A stretch of DNA of 64,000 bases, from the NCBI GenBank assembly GCA_035995885.1, contig DASYKC010000161.1, positions 1-64,000 of the forward strand. Reading direction: 5' to 3'. The notes under the pieces are model-generated. The model was given only the letters and a program-made list of their open reading frames with translations. It searched no databases and was not told the DNA's origin. Each line of letters opens with the position of its first letter. The first letter of the stretch is position 1. Of the stretch, positions 26,007-35,390 are shown in pieces. The DNA comes from Schlegelella_A sp035995885 (lineage in GTDB: Bacteria > Pseudomonadota > Gammaproteobacteria > Burkholderiales > Burkholderiaceae_C). Position numbers and translations under genes: made by a program.

Positions 26007-26561
26007 ATGAAAATCGCCCAGGAAATCCGCGCCGGCAACGTCATCATGCACGGCAAGGACCCGATGGTCGTGCTCAAGACCGAATACAGCCGCGGTGGCC
26101 GCAACTCAGCCACCGTGCGCATGAAGCTGAAGAGCCTGCTCAGCAACTCGGGCACCGAGGTCGTCTTCAAGGCCGACGACAAGATGGACCAGATCATCCT
26201 CGACAAGAAGGAGTGCACCTACTCCTACTTCGCCGATCCGATGTACGCCTTCATGGACGCCGAGTACAACCAGTTCGAGGTCGAATCCGAGAACATGGGC
26301 GACGCGATCCAGTACCTCGAGGACGGCATGCCGGTCGAGGTCGTCTTCTACGACGGCAAGGCCATCTCGGTCGAGCTGCCGACCACCCTCGTTCGCGAGA
26401 TCGCCGACACCGAGCCGGCCGTCAAGGGCGACACCTCAGGCAAGGTCTTGAAGAACGCCAAGCTCGCCACCGGCCTCGAAATCTCGGTGCCGCTGTTCGT
26501 GCAGACCGGCGACAAGGTCGAGATCGACACGCGCACCCACGAGTACAAGAAGCGGGTCTAG
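26007..26561 (+). CDS. efp: Translation elongation factor P (arginine type)
   Basis: Relieves ribosome stalling at polyproline; 184 residues with three beta-barrel domains (KIAQEIRAGNVIMHGKDPM at the start, GLEISVPLFVQTGDKVEIDT at the end). The modification loop reads YSRGGRNSA, with arginine rather than lysine at the tip, consistent with rhamnosylation by the adjacent earP. A rho-independent terminator follows at 26583. Confidence 0.97.
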   Translation: MKIAQEIRAGNVIMHGKDPMVVLKTEYSRGGRNSATVRMKLKSLLSNSGTEVVFKADDKMDQIILDKKECTYSYFADPMYAFMDAEYNQFEVESENMGDAIQYLEDGMPVEVVFYDGKAISVELPTTLVREIADTEPAVKGDTSGKVLKNAKLATGLEISVPLFVQTGDKVEIDTRTHEYKKRV

Positions 26562-26582
26562 GACGCTTCGCCGAAATCCAGC

Positions 26583-26610
26583 GGGCCCGCGCTGCGGGCC
26601 CTTTTGTTTT
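26583..26610 (+). terminator. Rho-independent terminator after efp
   Basis: The stem GGGCCCGC / GCGGGCCC with a GCT loop is followed by TTTTGTTTT, 21 bp past the efp stop. It also ends just before the start of the DUF3445 gene. Confidence 0.9.
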
Positions 26611-26617
26611 GGTGGAC

Positions 26618-27586
26618 ATGGGCTTCGATTTCTCCCTGGTCAGCGCCCCGTTCCGAATGCAGCCGGGGCTGCGACGGGTCGCGCCCCGCGCTGCGCAGCT
26701 GACGCCGAGCGAGCCCGGCGGCCGTCACCTGCGCGAGAAGACCGCGGTGATCGGCAGCTTCGCCGCCCAGGCGCTTCCGCCGGTCGACGACGCCGACGAG
26801 GCCGCGATCCTGTGCGCCGTCGCCGACGAGGCCGAACGTTCCTGCCCGGGCACCTTCGTGGTGGAGAGGACCGCCGCCGGCGCGACCCGGATCGACGCGC
26901 CTCGCCTTGGCTGGGCCCTGGACGAGAGCGGTCGACTCGGTGGTGCGGGCGATCCGGCCCTCGGCGCCCTCCTCGCCGCGCTTCCTCTCGCGCTTCGGCC
27001 GCGTGCCCTCCTCTCGCTCGCCTTCGTCGATGACTTCGCCGTCATCGACGGCGCCACCGCGACGATCCCGTGGCTCGCGGTCTGCCTGCCGTCGCGCTGG
27101 GCGCCCGAGAAGAAGATCGGCCGCCATTTCGCCGAAGTGCACGCGCCGGTCGCCGACAACGAGGTGCTGATCGCGGCGAGCGCATCGCTCGCGCGGCTCG
27201 TCACCGGCAGCGACCGCTGGGAGCGCTTCGTCTGGACGATCAGCGCCGATTCGCGCCTGGACCAGCATCCCGGGCGCGGCGGCGTCGAGTGGCCGGGCGC
27301 GGCCGAGGCCGACGCCGATGCACTCGTCGCTCGGGCGTCGCTTCGCTGGGAGCGCCAGACCTTCGTTCCGATCGCCGGCCGCAGCCAGGCGATCTTCACG
27401 ATCCACGTCGACAGCGTTCCCCTCGCCGACGCGGTGACGAGCGCGGACGCGGCGCTGCGCCTGCACGACGCCATCGCCAGCATGTCGCCGGCGGTCCTCG
27501 CCTATCGCCGCCTCGACGACGCGCGCGATCGCCTGCTCGCCTGGCTGTCAGCGCGCGCGGCGGCGGCGGACGGTGCGCCGCCGTGA
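26618..27586 (+). CDS. DUF3445 family protein (heme-dependent oxidative N-demethylase-like)
   Basis: 322 residues from ATG 26618 (MGFDFSLVSAPFRMQPGLRR). Matches the DUF3445 family, related to the alpha subunit of heme-dependent oxidative N-demethylase. Key stretches are SRWAPEKKIGRHFAEVHAPV near residue 155, ERFVWTISADSRLDQHPGR and LRWERQTFVPI with the downstream IFTIHVDS. Whether it binds heme cannot be told here. Its stop overlaps the mnmC start (GTGA), so both are probably made together; an efp terminator lies directly upstream. Function in this organism unknown. Confidence 0.8.
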   Translation: MGFDFSLVSAPFRMQPGLRRVAPRAAQLTPSEPGGRHLREKTAVIGSFAAQALPPVDDADEAAILCAVADEAERSCPGTFVVERTAAGATRIDAPRLGWALDESGRLGGAGDPALGALLAALPLALRPRALLSLAFVDDFAVIDGATATIPWLAVCLPSRWAPEKKIGRHFAEVHAPVADNEVLIAASASLARLVTGSDRWERFVWTISADSRLDQHPGRGGVEWPGAAEADADALVARASLRWERQTFVPIAGRSQAIFTIHVDSVPLADAVTSADAALRLHDAIASMSPAVLAYRRLDDARDRLLAWLSARAAAADGAPP

Positions 27587-29634
27587 AGACGGCGCCGATC
27601 GTGCCGGCGCGCATCGTCAGCGACGACGACGGCACGCCACGGTCGGAAGCGTACGGCGACCTCTACCACCCGCGCGCCGGCGCGCTCGCGCAGGCGCGTC
27701 ACGTCTTCCTCGACGGCGCCGCGCTCGCGGCGCGCTGGCGCGGCAAGGATCGCTTCGTCGTCCTCGAGACCGGCTTCGGCCTCGGCAACAACTTCCTCGC
27801 CACCTGGTCGGCGTGGCGCGAAGATCCTGCGCGCTGCCGCCGGCTCCACTTCATCTCGATCGAGCAGTCGCCGCCGACGCAGGAAGCCTTCGCTTCGCTG
27901 CAACGCGAAGGCGAGCTGGCGCCGCTCGCCGCCGAGCTGGCGCCGCACTGGCCGCCGTTCACCTGCAACCTGCACCGCATCGCCCTCGACGACGGCGGCG
28001 TCGAGCTGCTCCTCGCCTTCGGCGCCGCCGACGGCTGGCTGCCGCAGCTCGTCGCCGACGTCGATGCCTTCTTCCTCGACGGCTTCGCGCCGGCGCGCAA
28101 CCCGGCGATGTGGGACGCGCGGCTCTTCAAGGCGATGGCGCGCCTGGCGGCGCCCGGCGCGACGGTCGCGACCTGGAGCGCGGCACGTGCCGTTCGCGAC
28201 GGCCTGCGCAGCGCCGGCTTCGCGGTCGAGAAGGCTGCCGGCAGCGGCGGCAAGCGCGACATCACGCGTGGCCGCTTCGCGCCGCGCTTCGCGCCGCGGC
28301 CGTCACCGCGCCGCGGCCCTTCGCCGTCGGCGCTGATCGGTGCGGCGCAGGGATGCGCTCCGGTCGTCATCGTCGGCGCCGGTCTCGCCGGTTGCGCCTT
28401 GGCGCGCGCCCTCGCCGAGCGCGGCACGCGAACCCTCGTTCTCGAACGCGGCAGGACGATCGCCGACGAGGGATCGGGCAACGCCGCCGGCCTCTTCCAC
28501 GGCGTCGTCCATCGCGGCGATGGCTGGCATGCGCGCTTCCATCGCGCCGCCGCGCTCGTCGCCGGCGCCGCCATTCGAATCGCGATCGAGCGCGACGGCG
28601 TGCGCGGGAGCGTCGACGGCGTCCTTCGTCTCGAGACCGGCCTCGATCTCGCCGCCATGACGGCGCTCGTCGACGCCCAAGGGCTGCCTGCCGACTACGT
28701 CCGGGCGCTCGATGCCGACACGGCGAGCCGCCTGGCCGGCGTGCGCCTCGCATGGCCCGCATGGCACTACCCGGGCGCAGGCTGGGTCGAGCCACGCGGC
28801 CTCGCCCGCGCCTGGCTCGCCGCCGCCGGCGCGCGCGCCGAGCTGCGCCTGGGCTGCGCCGTCGCCTCGCTGCGCCGGGACGGCGACGTCTGGGAAATCT
28901 GCGACGCGAGCGGCGCGACGATCGTCCGCGCGCCGGTCGTCGCCCTCTGCAACGGCGACGGCGCGCTGACGGCAGCGGCCGCGACGCCGTGGCCGATCCG
29001 GCGCCAGCGTGGCCAGCTCAGCGCGCTGAAAGCGTCGACGCTGGCATCGGTCGCCTTGCCGCGCCTGCCGATCGCCGGCGCCGGCTACGTACTGCCGTCG
29101 CTCGACGACGCGATCTGGTTCGGCGCAACGTCGGCCTGGGACGACGACGATCACGCGCTGCGGGTCGAAGACCAGCAGCACAACCTCGACCGCCTGACGG
29201 CGCTGCTCGGCCTGCGATCGCCGCCGGCGCTGTCGACGCTCGGCGGACGAGTCGGATTCCGCTGGACCAGCGACGATCGCCTGCCGATCGTCGGCGCGGT
29301 CCCGGCGAGCATCGCCGAGGCGGCGGTGGCGGGATTCGTCGGCACGCCGTCGGCGCGCTTCGATCAGCCGCGCTTCGTCGCGCGGGCGCCGGGGCTGTTC
29401 GTGTGCGCCGCGCTCGGCTCGCGCGGCATCGCGTCGGCGGCTTTCGGCGCGGAGCTGCTGGCGGCAGCGATCACCGGTGCGCCGCTGCCGGCCGAGGCCG
29501 ATCTGCTCGACGCGGTCGACCCGGCGCGGTTCCTCAGTCGAGGTTTCCGTCGCGGCGAGGCGGCGCGTCAGCGCGGCCCGGAGGGACTGGGTCAGCCGCC
29601 GGTCGGGCCCATCGCCGGGTCGGCCGGCGCCTGA
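27583..29634 (+). CDS. mnmC: Bifunctional tRNA U34 modification protein MnmC
   Basis: Converts cmnm5(s2)U to mnm5(s2)U in the tRNA wobble position; 683 residues. N-terminal SAM methyltransferase domain (MnmD): VLETGFGLGNNFLATW and VDAFFLDGFAPARNP. C-terminal FAD-dependent oxidoreductase: VIVGAGLAGCALARALAERG and RRQRGQLSA, with a late CAALGSRGIASAAFGAELLA. GTG 27583 is set by the GTGA overlap with the upstream gene. The last 43 bp overlap the 3' end of a small gene on the other strand. Confidence 0.93.
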   Translation: MKTAPIVPARIVSDDDGTPRSEAYGDLYHPRAGALAQARHVFLDGAALAARWRGKDRFVVLETGFGLGNNFLATWSAWREDPARCRRLHFISIEQSPPTQEAFASLQREGELAPLAAELAPHWPPFTCNLHRIALDDGGVELLLAFGAADGWLPQLVADVDAFFLDGFAPARNPAMWDARLFKAMARLAAPGATVATWSAARAVRDGLRSAGFAVEKAAGSGGKRDITRGRFAPRFAPRPSPRRGPSPSALIGAAQGCAPVVIVGAGLAGCALARALAERGTRTLVLERGRTIADEGSGNAAGLFHGVVHRGDGWHARFHRAAALVAGAAIRIAIERDGVRGSVDGVLRLETGLDLAAMTALVDAQGLPADYVRALDADTASRLAGVRLAWPAWHYPGAGWVEPRGLARAWLAAAGARAELRLGCAVASLRRDGDVWEICDASGATIVRAPVVALCNGDGALTAAAATPWPIRRQRGQLSALKASTLASVALPRLPIAGAGYVLPSLDDAIWFGATSAWDDDDHALRVEDQQHNLDRLTALLGLRSPPALSTLGGRVGFRWTSDDRLPIVGAVPASIAEAAVAGFVGTPSARFDQPRFVARAPGLFVCAALGSRGIASAAFGAELLAAAITGAPLPAEADLLDAVDPARFLSRGFRRGEAARQRGPEGLGQPPVGPIAGSAGA

Positions 29635-29783
29635 GCGGGCTCGGCGCCGGTCTCGGCCGCCGCGTCGCCGTCACCGGCGCTGCCGAGCTTGCGCCCGGCC
29701 TTGTCCTTTTCCTTCTGTTCCTTCTTCTTCTTCTTGGCGAGCTCGCGTTGTCGTTTTTCAAATGAATAGTTGGGTTTGGCCAC
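29592..29783 (-). CDS. Small lysine-rich conserved protein (63 aa)
   Basis: From GTG 29783 with GGAAGGA upstream. N-terminus MAKPNYSFEKRQRELAKKKK, then a lysine/glutamate-rich helix and a disordered acidic, alanine/proline tail. The KPNY-FEKRQRELAKKKK start is a recurring signature in betaproteobacteria, annotated only as hypothetical. Likely nucleic-acid or ribosome associated from its charge, but unknown. Its last 43 bp run antisense to the end of mnmC. Confidence 0.75.
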   Translation of the reverse strand: MAKPNYSFEKRQRELAKKKKKEQKEKDKAGRKLGSAGDGDAAAETGAEPAQAPADPAMGPTGG

Positions 29784-29867
29784 GGGCCGTCCTTCCTGTG
29801 AGCTGCACGAGGCGTGCACGGGTGCGGAGGTTACGCGTTTTTCGCGCCCCGACTTTTCGCGCTGGTG

Positions 29868-30533
29868 TCAGAACGTCAAGGTGCGCACGCCCTCGGCCGT
29901 GCCGAGCAGACAGACGGTCGCCGGCCGGCGCGCGAAGATGCCGACGCAGACGACGCCCGGCCACTGGTTGACCTCGCTCTCGAGCGCCACGGGGTCGTCG
30001 ATCGCGAGGCCGTGGACGTCGAGGATGATGCCGCCGTTGTCGGTGACGACGCCCTCGCGACGATGCGCGCGCGCGCCGAGCGCCGCGAACCGGCGCGTCA
30101 CCTGCGCCGCCGCCATCGGAATCACCTCGACCGGCAGCGGGAAGCGGCCGAGCCGGGCGACGAGCTTGGAGCCGTCGGCGATGCAGACGAAGCGCTCGGC
30201 CAGGTCGGCGACGATCTTCTCGCGCGTCAGGGCGGCGCCGCCGCCCTTGATCATGCAGCCCGACGCGTCGATCTCGTCGGCGCCGTCGACGCAGACCGGC
30301 AGCGACTCGACGTCGGCCGCCTCGACGACCGCGATGCCGCGCTCGACCAGGCGTGCCGTGCTCGCCGCGCTGCTCGACACCGCGCCGGCGATGCGGCTGT
30401 CGCCTTCGAGCCGCGCCAGCGCATCGATGAAGAGATTGACCGTCGATCCCGAGCCGACGCCGATGACGGCGCCCTTCGGCACGTAGGCGAGCGCGGCCTC
30501 GGCGACCCGGCGCTTGAGCTCGTCCTGCGTCAT
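29868..30533 (-). CDS. rpiA: Ribose-5-phosphate isomerase A
   Basis: Interconverts ribose 5-phosphate and ribulose 5-phosphate in the pentose phosphate pathway; 221 residues. VIGVGSGSTVNLFIDAL, CVDGADEIDASGCMIKGGGAAL and VTDNGGIILDVHG are diagnostic. ATG 30533 overlaps the fumC stop (ATGA), so it is translationally coupled to fumC. Confidence 0.96.
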   Translation of the reverse strand: MTQDELKRRVAEAALAYVPKGAVIGVGSGSTVNLFIDALARLEGDSRIAGAVSSSAASTARLVERGIAVVEAADVESLPVCVDGADEIDASGCMIKGGGAALTREKIVADLAERFVCIADGSKLVARLGRFPLPVEVIPMAAAQVTRRFAALGARAHRREGVVTDNGGIILDVHGLAIDDPVALESEVNQWPGVVCVGIFARRPATVCLLGTAEGVRTLTF

Positions 30534-31927
30534 CGCGGCAGCTTGCCGACCATCTGCTCGGGGACGACCCAGGCATCGAACTGCTCGGGCGTGACCCAGC
30601 CCGAGGCGAGCGCCGCTTCGCGCAAGGTGCTACCGCCTTGATGCGCCGCCTTCGCGATCTTGGCCGCCTTGTCGTAGCCGATGTGCGGATTGAGCGCCGT
30701 CACGAGCATCAGCGAGCGCTGCACGAGCTCATCGATTCGCGCGCGGTCAGGCTCGATGCCGCGCGCGCAGAACTCCTCGAAGCTGCGCGCGCCGTCGGCG
30801 AGGAGGCGAACGCTCTGCAGGAAGTTGTGGACGATCACCGGCTTGAAGACGTTGAGCTCGAAGTTGCCCGACGCGCCGCCGATGTTGATGGCGACGTCGT
30901 TGCCGAAGACCTGCGCCGCGATCATCGTCAGCGCCTCGGCCTGGGTCGGGTTGACCTTGCCCGGCATGATCGAGCTGCCCGGCTCGTTCTCGGGAATGCG
31001 GATCTCGCCGAGGCCCGAGCGCGGCCCCGAGGCGAGCCAGCGAACGTCGTTGGCGATCTTGTTGAGCGAGGCCGCCAGCGTCTTCAGGGCGCCGTGGGCG
31101 AAGACGATCGCGTCGTGCGCGGCCAGCGCCTCGAACTTGTTCGCTGCCGAGACGAACGGCAGCGCGAGGCGCGCCGCCAGCTCGGCGGCGACACGCGCGC
31201 CGAACTCGGGCGGCGCGTTCAGGCCGGTGCCGACGGCGGTGCCGCCGAGGGCGAGCTCAGAGAGGTGCGGCAGCGCTTCGCGAACGTGCGCGATGCCGTG
31301 ATCGAGCTGGGCGACCCAGCCCGAGATCTCCTGGCCGAGCGTCAGCGGCGTCGCGTCCTGGAGGTGGGTGCGGCCGATCTTGACGATCGCCGCGAACGCT
31401 TCGGCCTTCTTCGCGAGCGTGTCGCGCAAGGCCGCGACCGCGGGCAGCAGCCGCGTCGCGATCGCGACGACGGCGGCGACGCTCATCGCCGTCGGGAAGA
31501 CGTCGTTCGACGACTGGCTGCGGTTGACGTCGTCGTTGGGATGGACGAGGCGGCCTTCGCCGACCGGCCCGCCGAGCAGCTGCGAAGCGCGGTTGGCGAG
31601 CACCTCGTTCATGTTCATGTTGGTCTGCGTTCCCGAGCCGGTCTGCCAGATCGAGAGCGGAAACTCGTCGCCGTGCGCGCCGGCGAGGACCTCGTCGGCG
31701 GCGGCAATGATCGCCGCGGCCTTCTCGGCCGGCAAGGTGCCGAGGTCCCGGTTGACGACGGCGGCGCTGCGCTTGACGCCGGCGAGCGCGCCGATCAGCT
31801 CGGCCGGCATCTTCTCGGTCGAGATGGCGAAGTGATGGAGCGACCGTTCGGTCTGCGCGCCCCACAGGCGGTCGGCGTCGACGGCGATGTCGCCGAAGGT
31901 GTCTTTCTCGATGCGCTGCTCGGCCAT
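30530..31927 (-). CDS. fumC: Class II fumarate hydratase
   Basis: Oxygen-stable, iron-free fumarase of the TCA cycle, 465 residues. The fumarase/aspartase signature GSSIMPGKVNPTQ is present, with LSIWQTGSGTQTNMNMNEV and HPNDDVNRSQSSNDVFPT. Divergent from pyrD with 51 bp between starts, so the promoters lie in that short gap. Confidence 0.96.
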   Translation of the reverse strand: MAEQRIEKDTFGDIAVDADRLWGAQTERSLHHFAISTEKMPAELIGALAGVKRSAAVVNRDLGTLPAEKAAAIIAAADEVLAGAHGDEFPLSIWQTGSGTQTNMNMNEVLANRASQLLGGPVGEGRLVHPNDDVNRSQSSNDVFPTAMSVAAVVAIATRLLPAVAALRDTLAKKAEAFAAIVKIGRTHLQDATPLTLGQEISGWVAQLDHGIAHVREALPHLSELALGGTAVGTGLNAPPEFGARVAAELAARLALPFVSAANKFEALAAHDAIVFAHGALKTLAASLNKIANDVRWLASGPRSGLGEIRIPENEPGSSIMPGKVNPTQAEALTMIAAQVFGNDVAINIGGASGNFELNVFKPVIVHNFLQSVRLLADGARSFEEFCARGIEPDRARIDELVQRSLMLVTALNPHIGYDKAAKIAKAAHQGGSTLREAALASGWVTPEQFDAWVVPEQMVGKLPR

Positions 31928-31978
31928 GGCGGGTCCTGCCGCGAAGTATGCACGGCGATGCCAGAATCGGCGCCCGTC

Positions 31979-33016
31979 ATGGCGCTCATTCCCTTCCCGC
32001 TGGCCCGACCTTTTCTGTTCGGGCTCGATCCGGAACACGCCCATGACGTGACGCTGGCCGCGCTGGCGGCGATCCAGCGCACGCCGCTCATCGCGCTGGT
32101 CGAGCAGGTTCGGATCAGCGATCCGGTGACGATCGCCGGGCTCAGCTTCCCGAACCGGATCGGCCTGGCCGCGGGCCTCGACAAGAACGGCCGCTGCATC
32201 GACGCCTTCGGCGCGATGGGCTTCGGCTTCGTCGAGGTCGGCACCGTCACGCCGCTGGCGCAGCCGGGCAATCCCAAGCCGCGCGTCTTCCGCCTGCCCG
32301 AGGCCGGGGCGCTGATCAACCGGCTCGGCTTCAACAACGACGGCCTCGCCGCGTTCGTCGCCAACGTCAGGCAGGCGCGCTTTCGCGCCCGCGGCGGCAT
32401 CCTCGGCCTCAACATCGGCAAGAACGCGGCGACGCCGATCGAACGCGCCGCGGACGACTACCTCATCGGCCTCGCCGGCGTCTATCCGCATGCCGACTAC
32501 GTGACGGTCAACGTCTCGAGCCCGAACACGCAGAACCTGCGCACGCTGCAATCCGACGCCGCCCTCGACGCCTTGCTCGCGACGCTGAGCGCGCGCCGCG
32601 CCGAGCTCGCCGACGAACACGGCAGGAAGGTGCCGATGTTCCTCAAGATCGCGCCCGACCTCGACGACGCGCAGGTCGAGGCGATCGCCGCGATCGTCTC
32701 GCGCCACCCGTTCGACGGCCTGATCGCGACCAACACGACGCTCGCCCGCGACGGCGTCGCCGGCCTCGCCCACGGCAACGAAAGCGGCGGCCTGTCGGGA
32801 GCGCCGCTTGCTGCCCGGTCGAACCAGGTCATCGCCGGTCTGCGCGCCGCCCTCGGCCCGCGTTATCCCCTCATCGGCGTCGGCGGCGTGATGTCCGGCG
32901 CCGATGCGCGCGCGAAGCGCGAGGCCGGCGCCGATCTGGTCCAGATCTACACCGGCTTCATCTACAAAGGGCCGGCACTGGTGACGGAGTCGGCGCGCGC
33001 GCTCGCGGGCGCATGA
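31979..33016 (+). CDS. pyrD: Dihydroorotate dehydrogenase (quinone), class 2
   Basis: FMN enzyme of de novo pyrimidine synthesis, coupled to the quinone pool; 345 residues. FPNRIGLAAGLDKNG, GFGFVEVGTVTPLAQPGNP, VNVSSPNTQNLR with the catalytic serine, and TNTTLARDGV followed by GVGGVMSGADA are typical. An N-terminal helix for membrane association is present. ATG 31979 is chosen over the in-frame ATG at 31958. Confidence 0.95.
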   Translation: MALIPFPLARPFLFGLDPEHAHDVTLAALAAIQRTPLIALVEQVRISDPVTIAGLSFPNRIGLAAGLDKNGRCIDAFGAMGFGFVEVGTVTPLAQPGNPKPRVFRLPEAGALINRLGFNNDGLAAFVANVRQARFRARGGILGLNIGKNAATPIERAADDYLIGLAGVYPHADYVTVNVSSPNTQNLRTLQSDAALDALLATLSARRAELADEHGRKVPMFLKIAPDLDDAQVEAIAAIVSRHPFDGLIATNTTLARDGVAGLAHGNESGGLSGAPLAARSNQVIAGLRAALGPRYPLIGVGGVMSGADARAKREAGADLVQIYTGFIYKGPALVTESARALAGA

Positions 33017-33062
33017 ACGATTGCCGGCACACTCGTGCCACCAGGACTGCGGAGACAACGGT

Positions 33063-34478
33063 TTGAATCGATCCTCGACATCGGCGTGCGTGCGGCGGCT
33101 GTGCGCCCTCGCCCTGCTCGCCCTCGCCGGCTGCAGCTCGCTTCCCGTCATCACCCCCGACCTCGCCCGCGCCGATCCGGCGGGCGTCCAGTTCCAGGCC
33201 GCCAACGGCCGCATCCTCTCGCCCGAGCGCAGCAAGGAATTGCTCGCCAAGCTCGGCGGCGCCGAGAGCAGCGACGTGCTGGCGCGCCACCTCGCGCTCG
33301 AGCAGGCCGTCGCCGACGGCCCGCTCGTCCTCGGCAACCGCGTCGTCATCCTCGAGAACGGCCCGAATACCTACGCCGCGATGTTCAGCGCCATCGACGC
33401 AGCGCGCGACAGCATCGACATGGAGACCTACATCCTCGAGGACGACGAGGTCGGCAAGCGGCTCGCCGACGCGCTCATCGCCAAGCAGGCGCAGGGCGTC
33501 CAGGTCAACCTGATCCACGACGGCGTCGGCACGCTCGGCACGAAGAAGGACTATTTCAAGCGCCTGAGCGACGCCGGCATCAACGTCCTGACGTTCAACC
33601 CCGTCAATCCGCTCGCCGCCAAGGCCGGCTGGACCGTCAACAACCGCGACCATCGCAAGCTCCTCATCATCGACGGCCGCTCCGCGGTGCTCGGCGGCAT
33701 CAACATCAGCAGCGTCTATTCGAGCAGCCTGCAGGGCAGCTCGGGCGGCAGCGTGAGCGGTGGCTCGGCGGGCAACGACAAGAAGACCTTGCCCTGGCGC
33801 GATACCGATCTCCTCATCGAAGGCCCGGTCGTCGCGAGGCTGCAGAAGCTCTTCATGGAAACCTGGACCGGCCAGAAGGGCGCGGCGCTCGCGCAGCGCG
33901 ACTACTTTCCGACCCTGCAGGCGCAAGGCCCCGAGGTCGTTCGCGCGATCGGCAGCACGCCCGACGAGCCGTTCAGCCAGATCTACGTGACGCTGATCTC
34001 GGCGATCAACAGCGCCGAGAGCGAGATCCTCCTCACCAACGCCTACTTCGTTCCCGACCCGCAGCTGATGCGCTCGTTGATCGCTGCCGTCGCGCGCGGC
34101 GTCGACGTCAAGCTGATCGTGCCGAGCACGACCGATTCTTCGCTCGTCTTCCACGCCGGCCGCTCGCACTACGAGCCGCTCCTGCGCGGCGGCGTCAAGC
34201 TCTACGAGCGGCGCGAGGCGCTGCTGCACGCCAAGACCGCGCTCATCGACGGCGTCTGGGCGACGGTCGGCTCGACCAACCTCGACTGGCGCAGCTTCCT
34301 ACACAACCAGGAGCTGACCGCCGTCATCCTCGGCGCCGACTTCGGCGCGAAGATGCGCGCAGCCTTCGAGCGCGACCTGGCCGTGTCGGACCCCATCACC
34401 CTCGAGGCGTGGCAGCGTCGCCCGCTCTCGACGCGGGCCAAGGAAATGTTCGCTCGACTCTGGGAGTACTGGTTGTGA
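33063..34478 (+). CDS. Phospholipase D / cardiolipin synthase-like lipoprotein
   Basis: 471 residues from TTG 33063, which has GGAG upstream and gives MNRSSTSACVRRLCALALLA with the lipobox LAGC at residues 21-24; an earlier in-frame codon at 33021 gives a poorer signal. Two HKD motifs: DHRKLLIIDGRSAVLGG and LHAKTALIDGVWATVGS, each followed by a family (N/T)N-type segment. The lipid anchor sets it apart from the integral-membrane cardiolipin synthases ClsA. It overlaps the next gene by 4 bp. It probably acts on phospholipids at the periplasmic side of a membrane; substrate unproven. Confidence 0.85.
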   Translation: MNRSSTSACVRRLCALALLALAGCSSLPVITPDLARADPAGVQFQAANGRILSPERSKELLAKLGGAESSDVLARHLALEQAVADGPLVLGNRVVILENGPNTYAAMFSAIDAARDSIDMETYILEDDEVGKRLADALIAKQAQGVQVNLIHDGVGTLGTKKDYFKRLSDAGINVLTFNPVNPLAAKAGWTVNNRDHRKLLIIDGRSAVLGGINISSVYSSSLQGSSGGSVSGGSAGNDKKTLPWRDTDLLIEGPVVARLQKLFMETWTGQKGAALAQRDYFPTLQAQGPEVVRAIGSTPDEPFSQIYVTLISAINSAESEILLTNAYFVPDPQLMRSLIAAVARGVDVKLIVPSTTDSSLVFHAGRSHYEPLLRGGVKLYERREALLHAKTALIDGVWATVGSTNLDWRSFLHNQELTAVILGADFGAKMRAAFERDLAVSDPITLEAWQRRPLSTRAKEMFARLWEYWL

Positions 34479-35356
34479 GCACCTCGCTTTCGGCGCGTGC
34501 GCTGCGCGCAGCCTGGCTCGCGCTGGCGGTCGCCCTCGTCCCGGCGGCCGCGTCGGCGCAGGATGCCGCCGCGCTGCGCGCCCGCGCCACGGCGCTGCAG
34601 GACAAGTTCGTCAACAACCAGTTCGGCCGGCCGCTGGTGCTCGAATCGACGCAGACCTCGGGCGATCTCAAGGGCGACGTCTACGCGATCGTCGAACACC
34701 CGTTCGCCATGGTCCAGCAGGCGCTGCAATCGGCCGACCACTGGTGCGACATCCTGATCCTGCACCTCAACGTCAAGCGTTGCCGGGCCAGCGGCGGCAT
34801 GCCGAAGATGCTCAACCTGAGCGTCGGCCGCAAGTTCGACCAGCCGATCGAAGACGCCTACGAGCTCGACTTCGGCTACCGCGTCGCCGCGGCGACGCCC
34901 GACTACCTGCAGGTGCAGCTGAGCGCCGCGGAAGGCCCGCTCAGCACGAAGAACTATCGGATCCAGGTCGAGGCGACGCCGCTCGACGGCAAGCGCACGC
35001 TGGTCCACATGTCGTATGCCTACGGCTACGGCTTCGCCGCGCGCGTCGCGATGCAGACCTACCTGGCGACGCTCGGCAGCCAGAAGGTCGGCTTCACCGT
35101 GCTCGAGCGCAAGGACGGCAAGCCGGTCTACCAGACGGGCGTCCTCGGCCTGCTCGAGCGCAACACGATGCGCTACTACCTGGCGATCGACGCCTACCTG
35201 CAGGCCTATTCGCTACCGATGGCCGAGCAGGCCGAGCGGCGCATCCGCGGGTGGTACGCGAGCACCGAGCGCTATGCCGAGCAGCTCCACGAGATGGACC
35301 AGGACGAGTACCTCGAGATGAAGCGCAAGGAAATGCGGCGCCAGCAGCAGGGCTAG
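34475..35356 (+). CDS. Secreted protein of unknown function, coupled to the PLD lipoprotein
   Basis: 293 residues from GTG 34475, with a clear Sec signal (AWLALAVALVPAAASAQDA). The mature part is a soluble domain with motifs KFVNNQFGRPLVLESTQTSG and WCDILILHLNVKRC, containing two cysteines that could pair. The C-terminal 30 residues are charged and helical. I do not recognise a named domain. The 4-bp overlap (GTGA) with the phospholipase gene makes it a likely partner or substrate-handling protein of that enzyme. Confidence 0.75.
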   Translation: MSTSLSARALRAAWLALAVALVPAAASAQDAAALRARATALQDKFVNNQFGRPLVLESTQTSGDLKGDVYAIVEHPFAMVQQALQSADHWCDILILHLNVKRCRASGGMPKMLNLSVGRKFDQPIEDAYELDFGYRVAAATPDYLQVQLSAAEGPLSTKNYRIQVEATPLDGKRTLVHMSYAYGYGFAARVAMQTYLATLGSQKVGFTVLERKDGKPVYQTGVLGLLERNTMRYYLAIDAYLQAYSLPMAEQAERRIRGWYASTERYAEQLHEMDQDEYLEMKRKEMRRQQQG

Positions 35357-35390
35357 CGTCGGCGCGCATCGCCCCGGCGCGGCGGCCCGT

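Noticed and set aside
25964..26617. 540-residue version of the DUF3445 protein starting before efp
   Set aside because: That N-terminal part is a shifted reading of efp and crosses the efp terminator.
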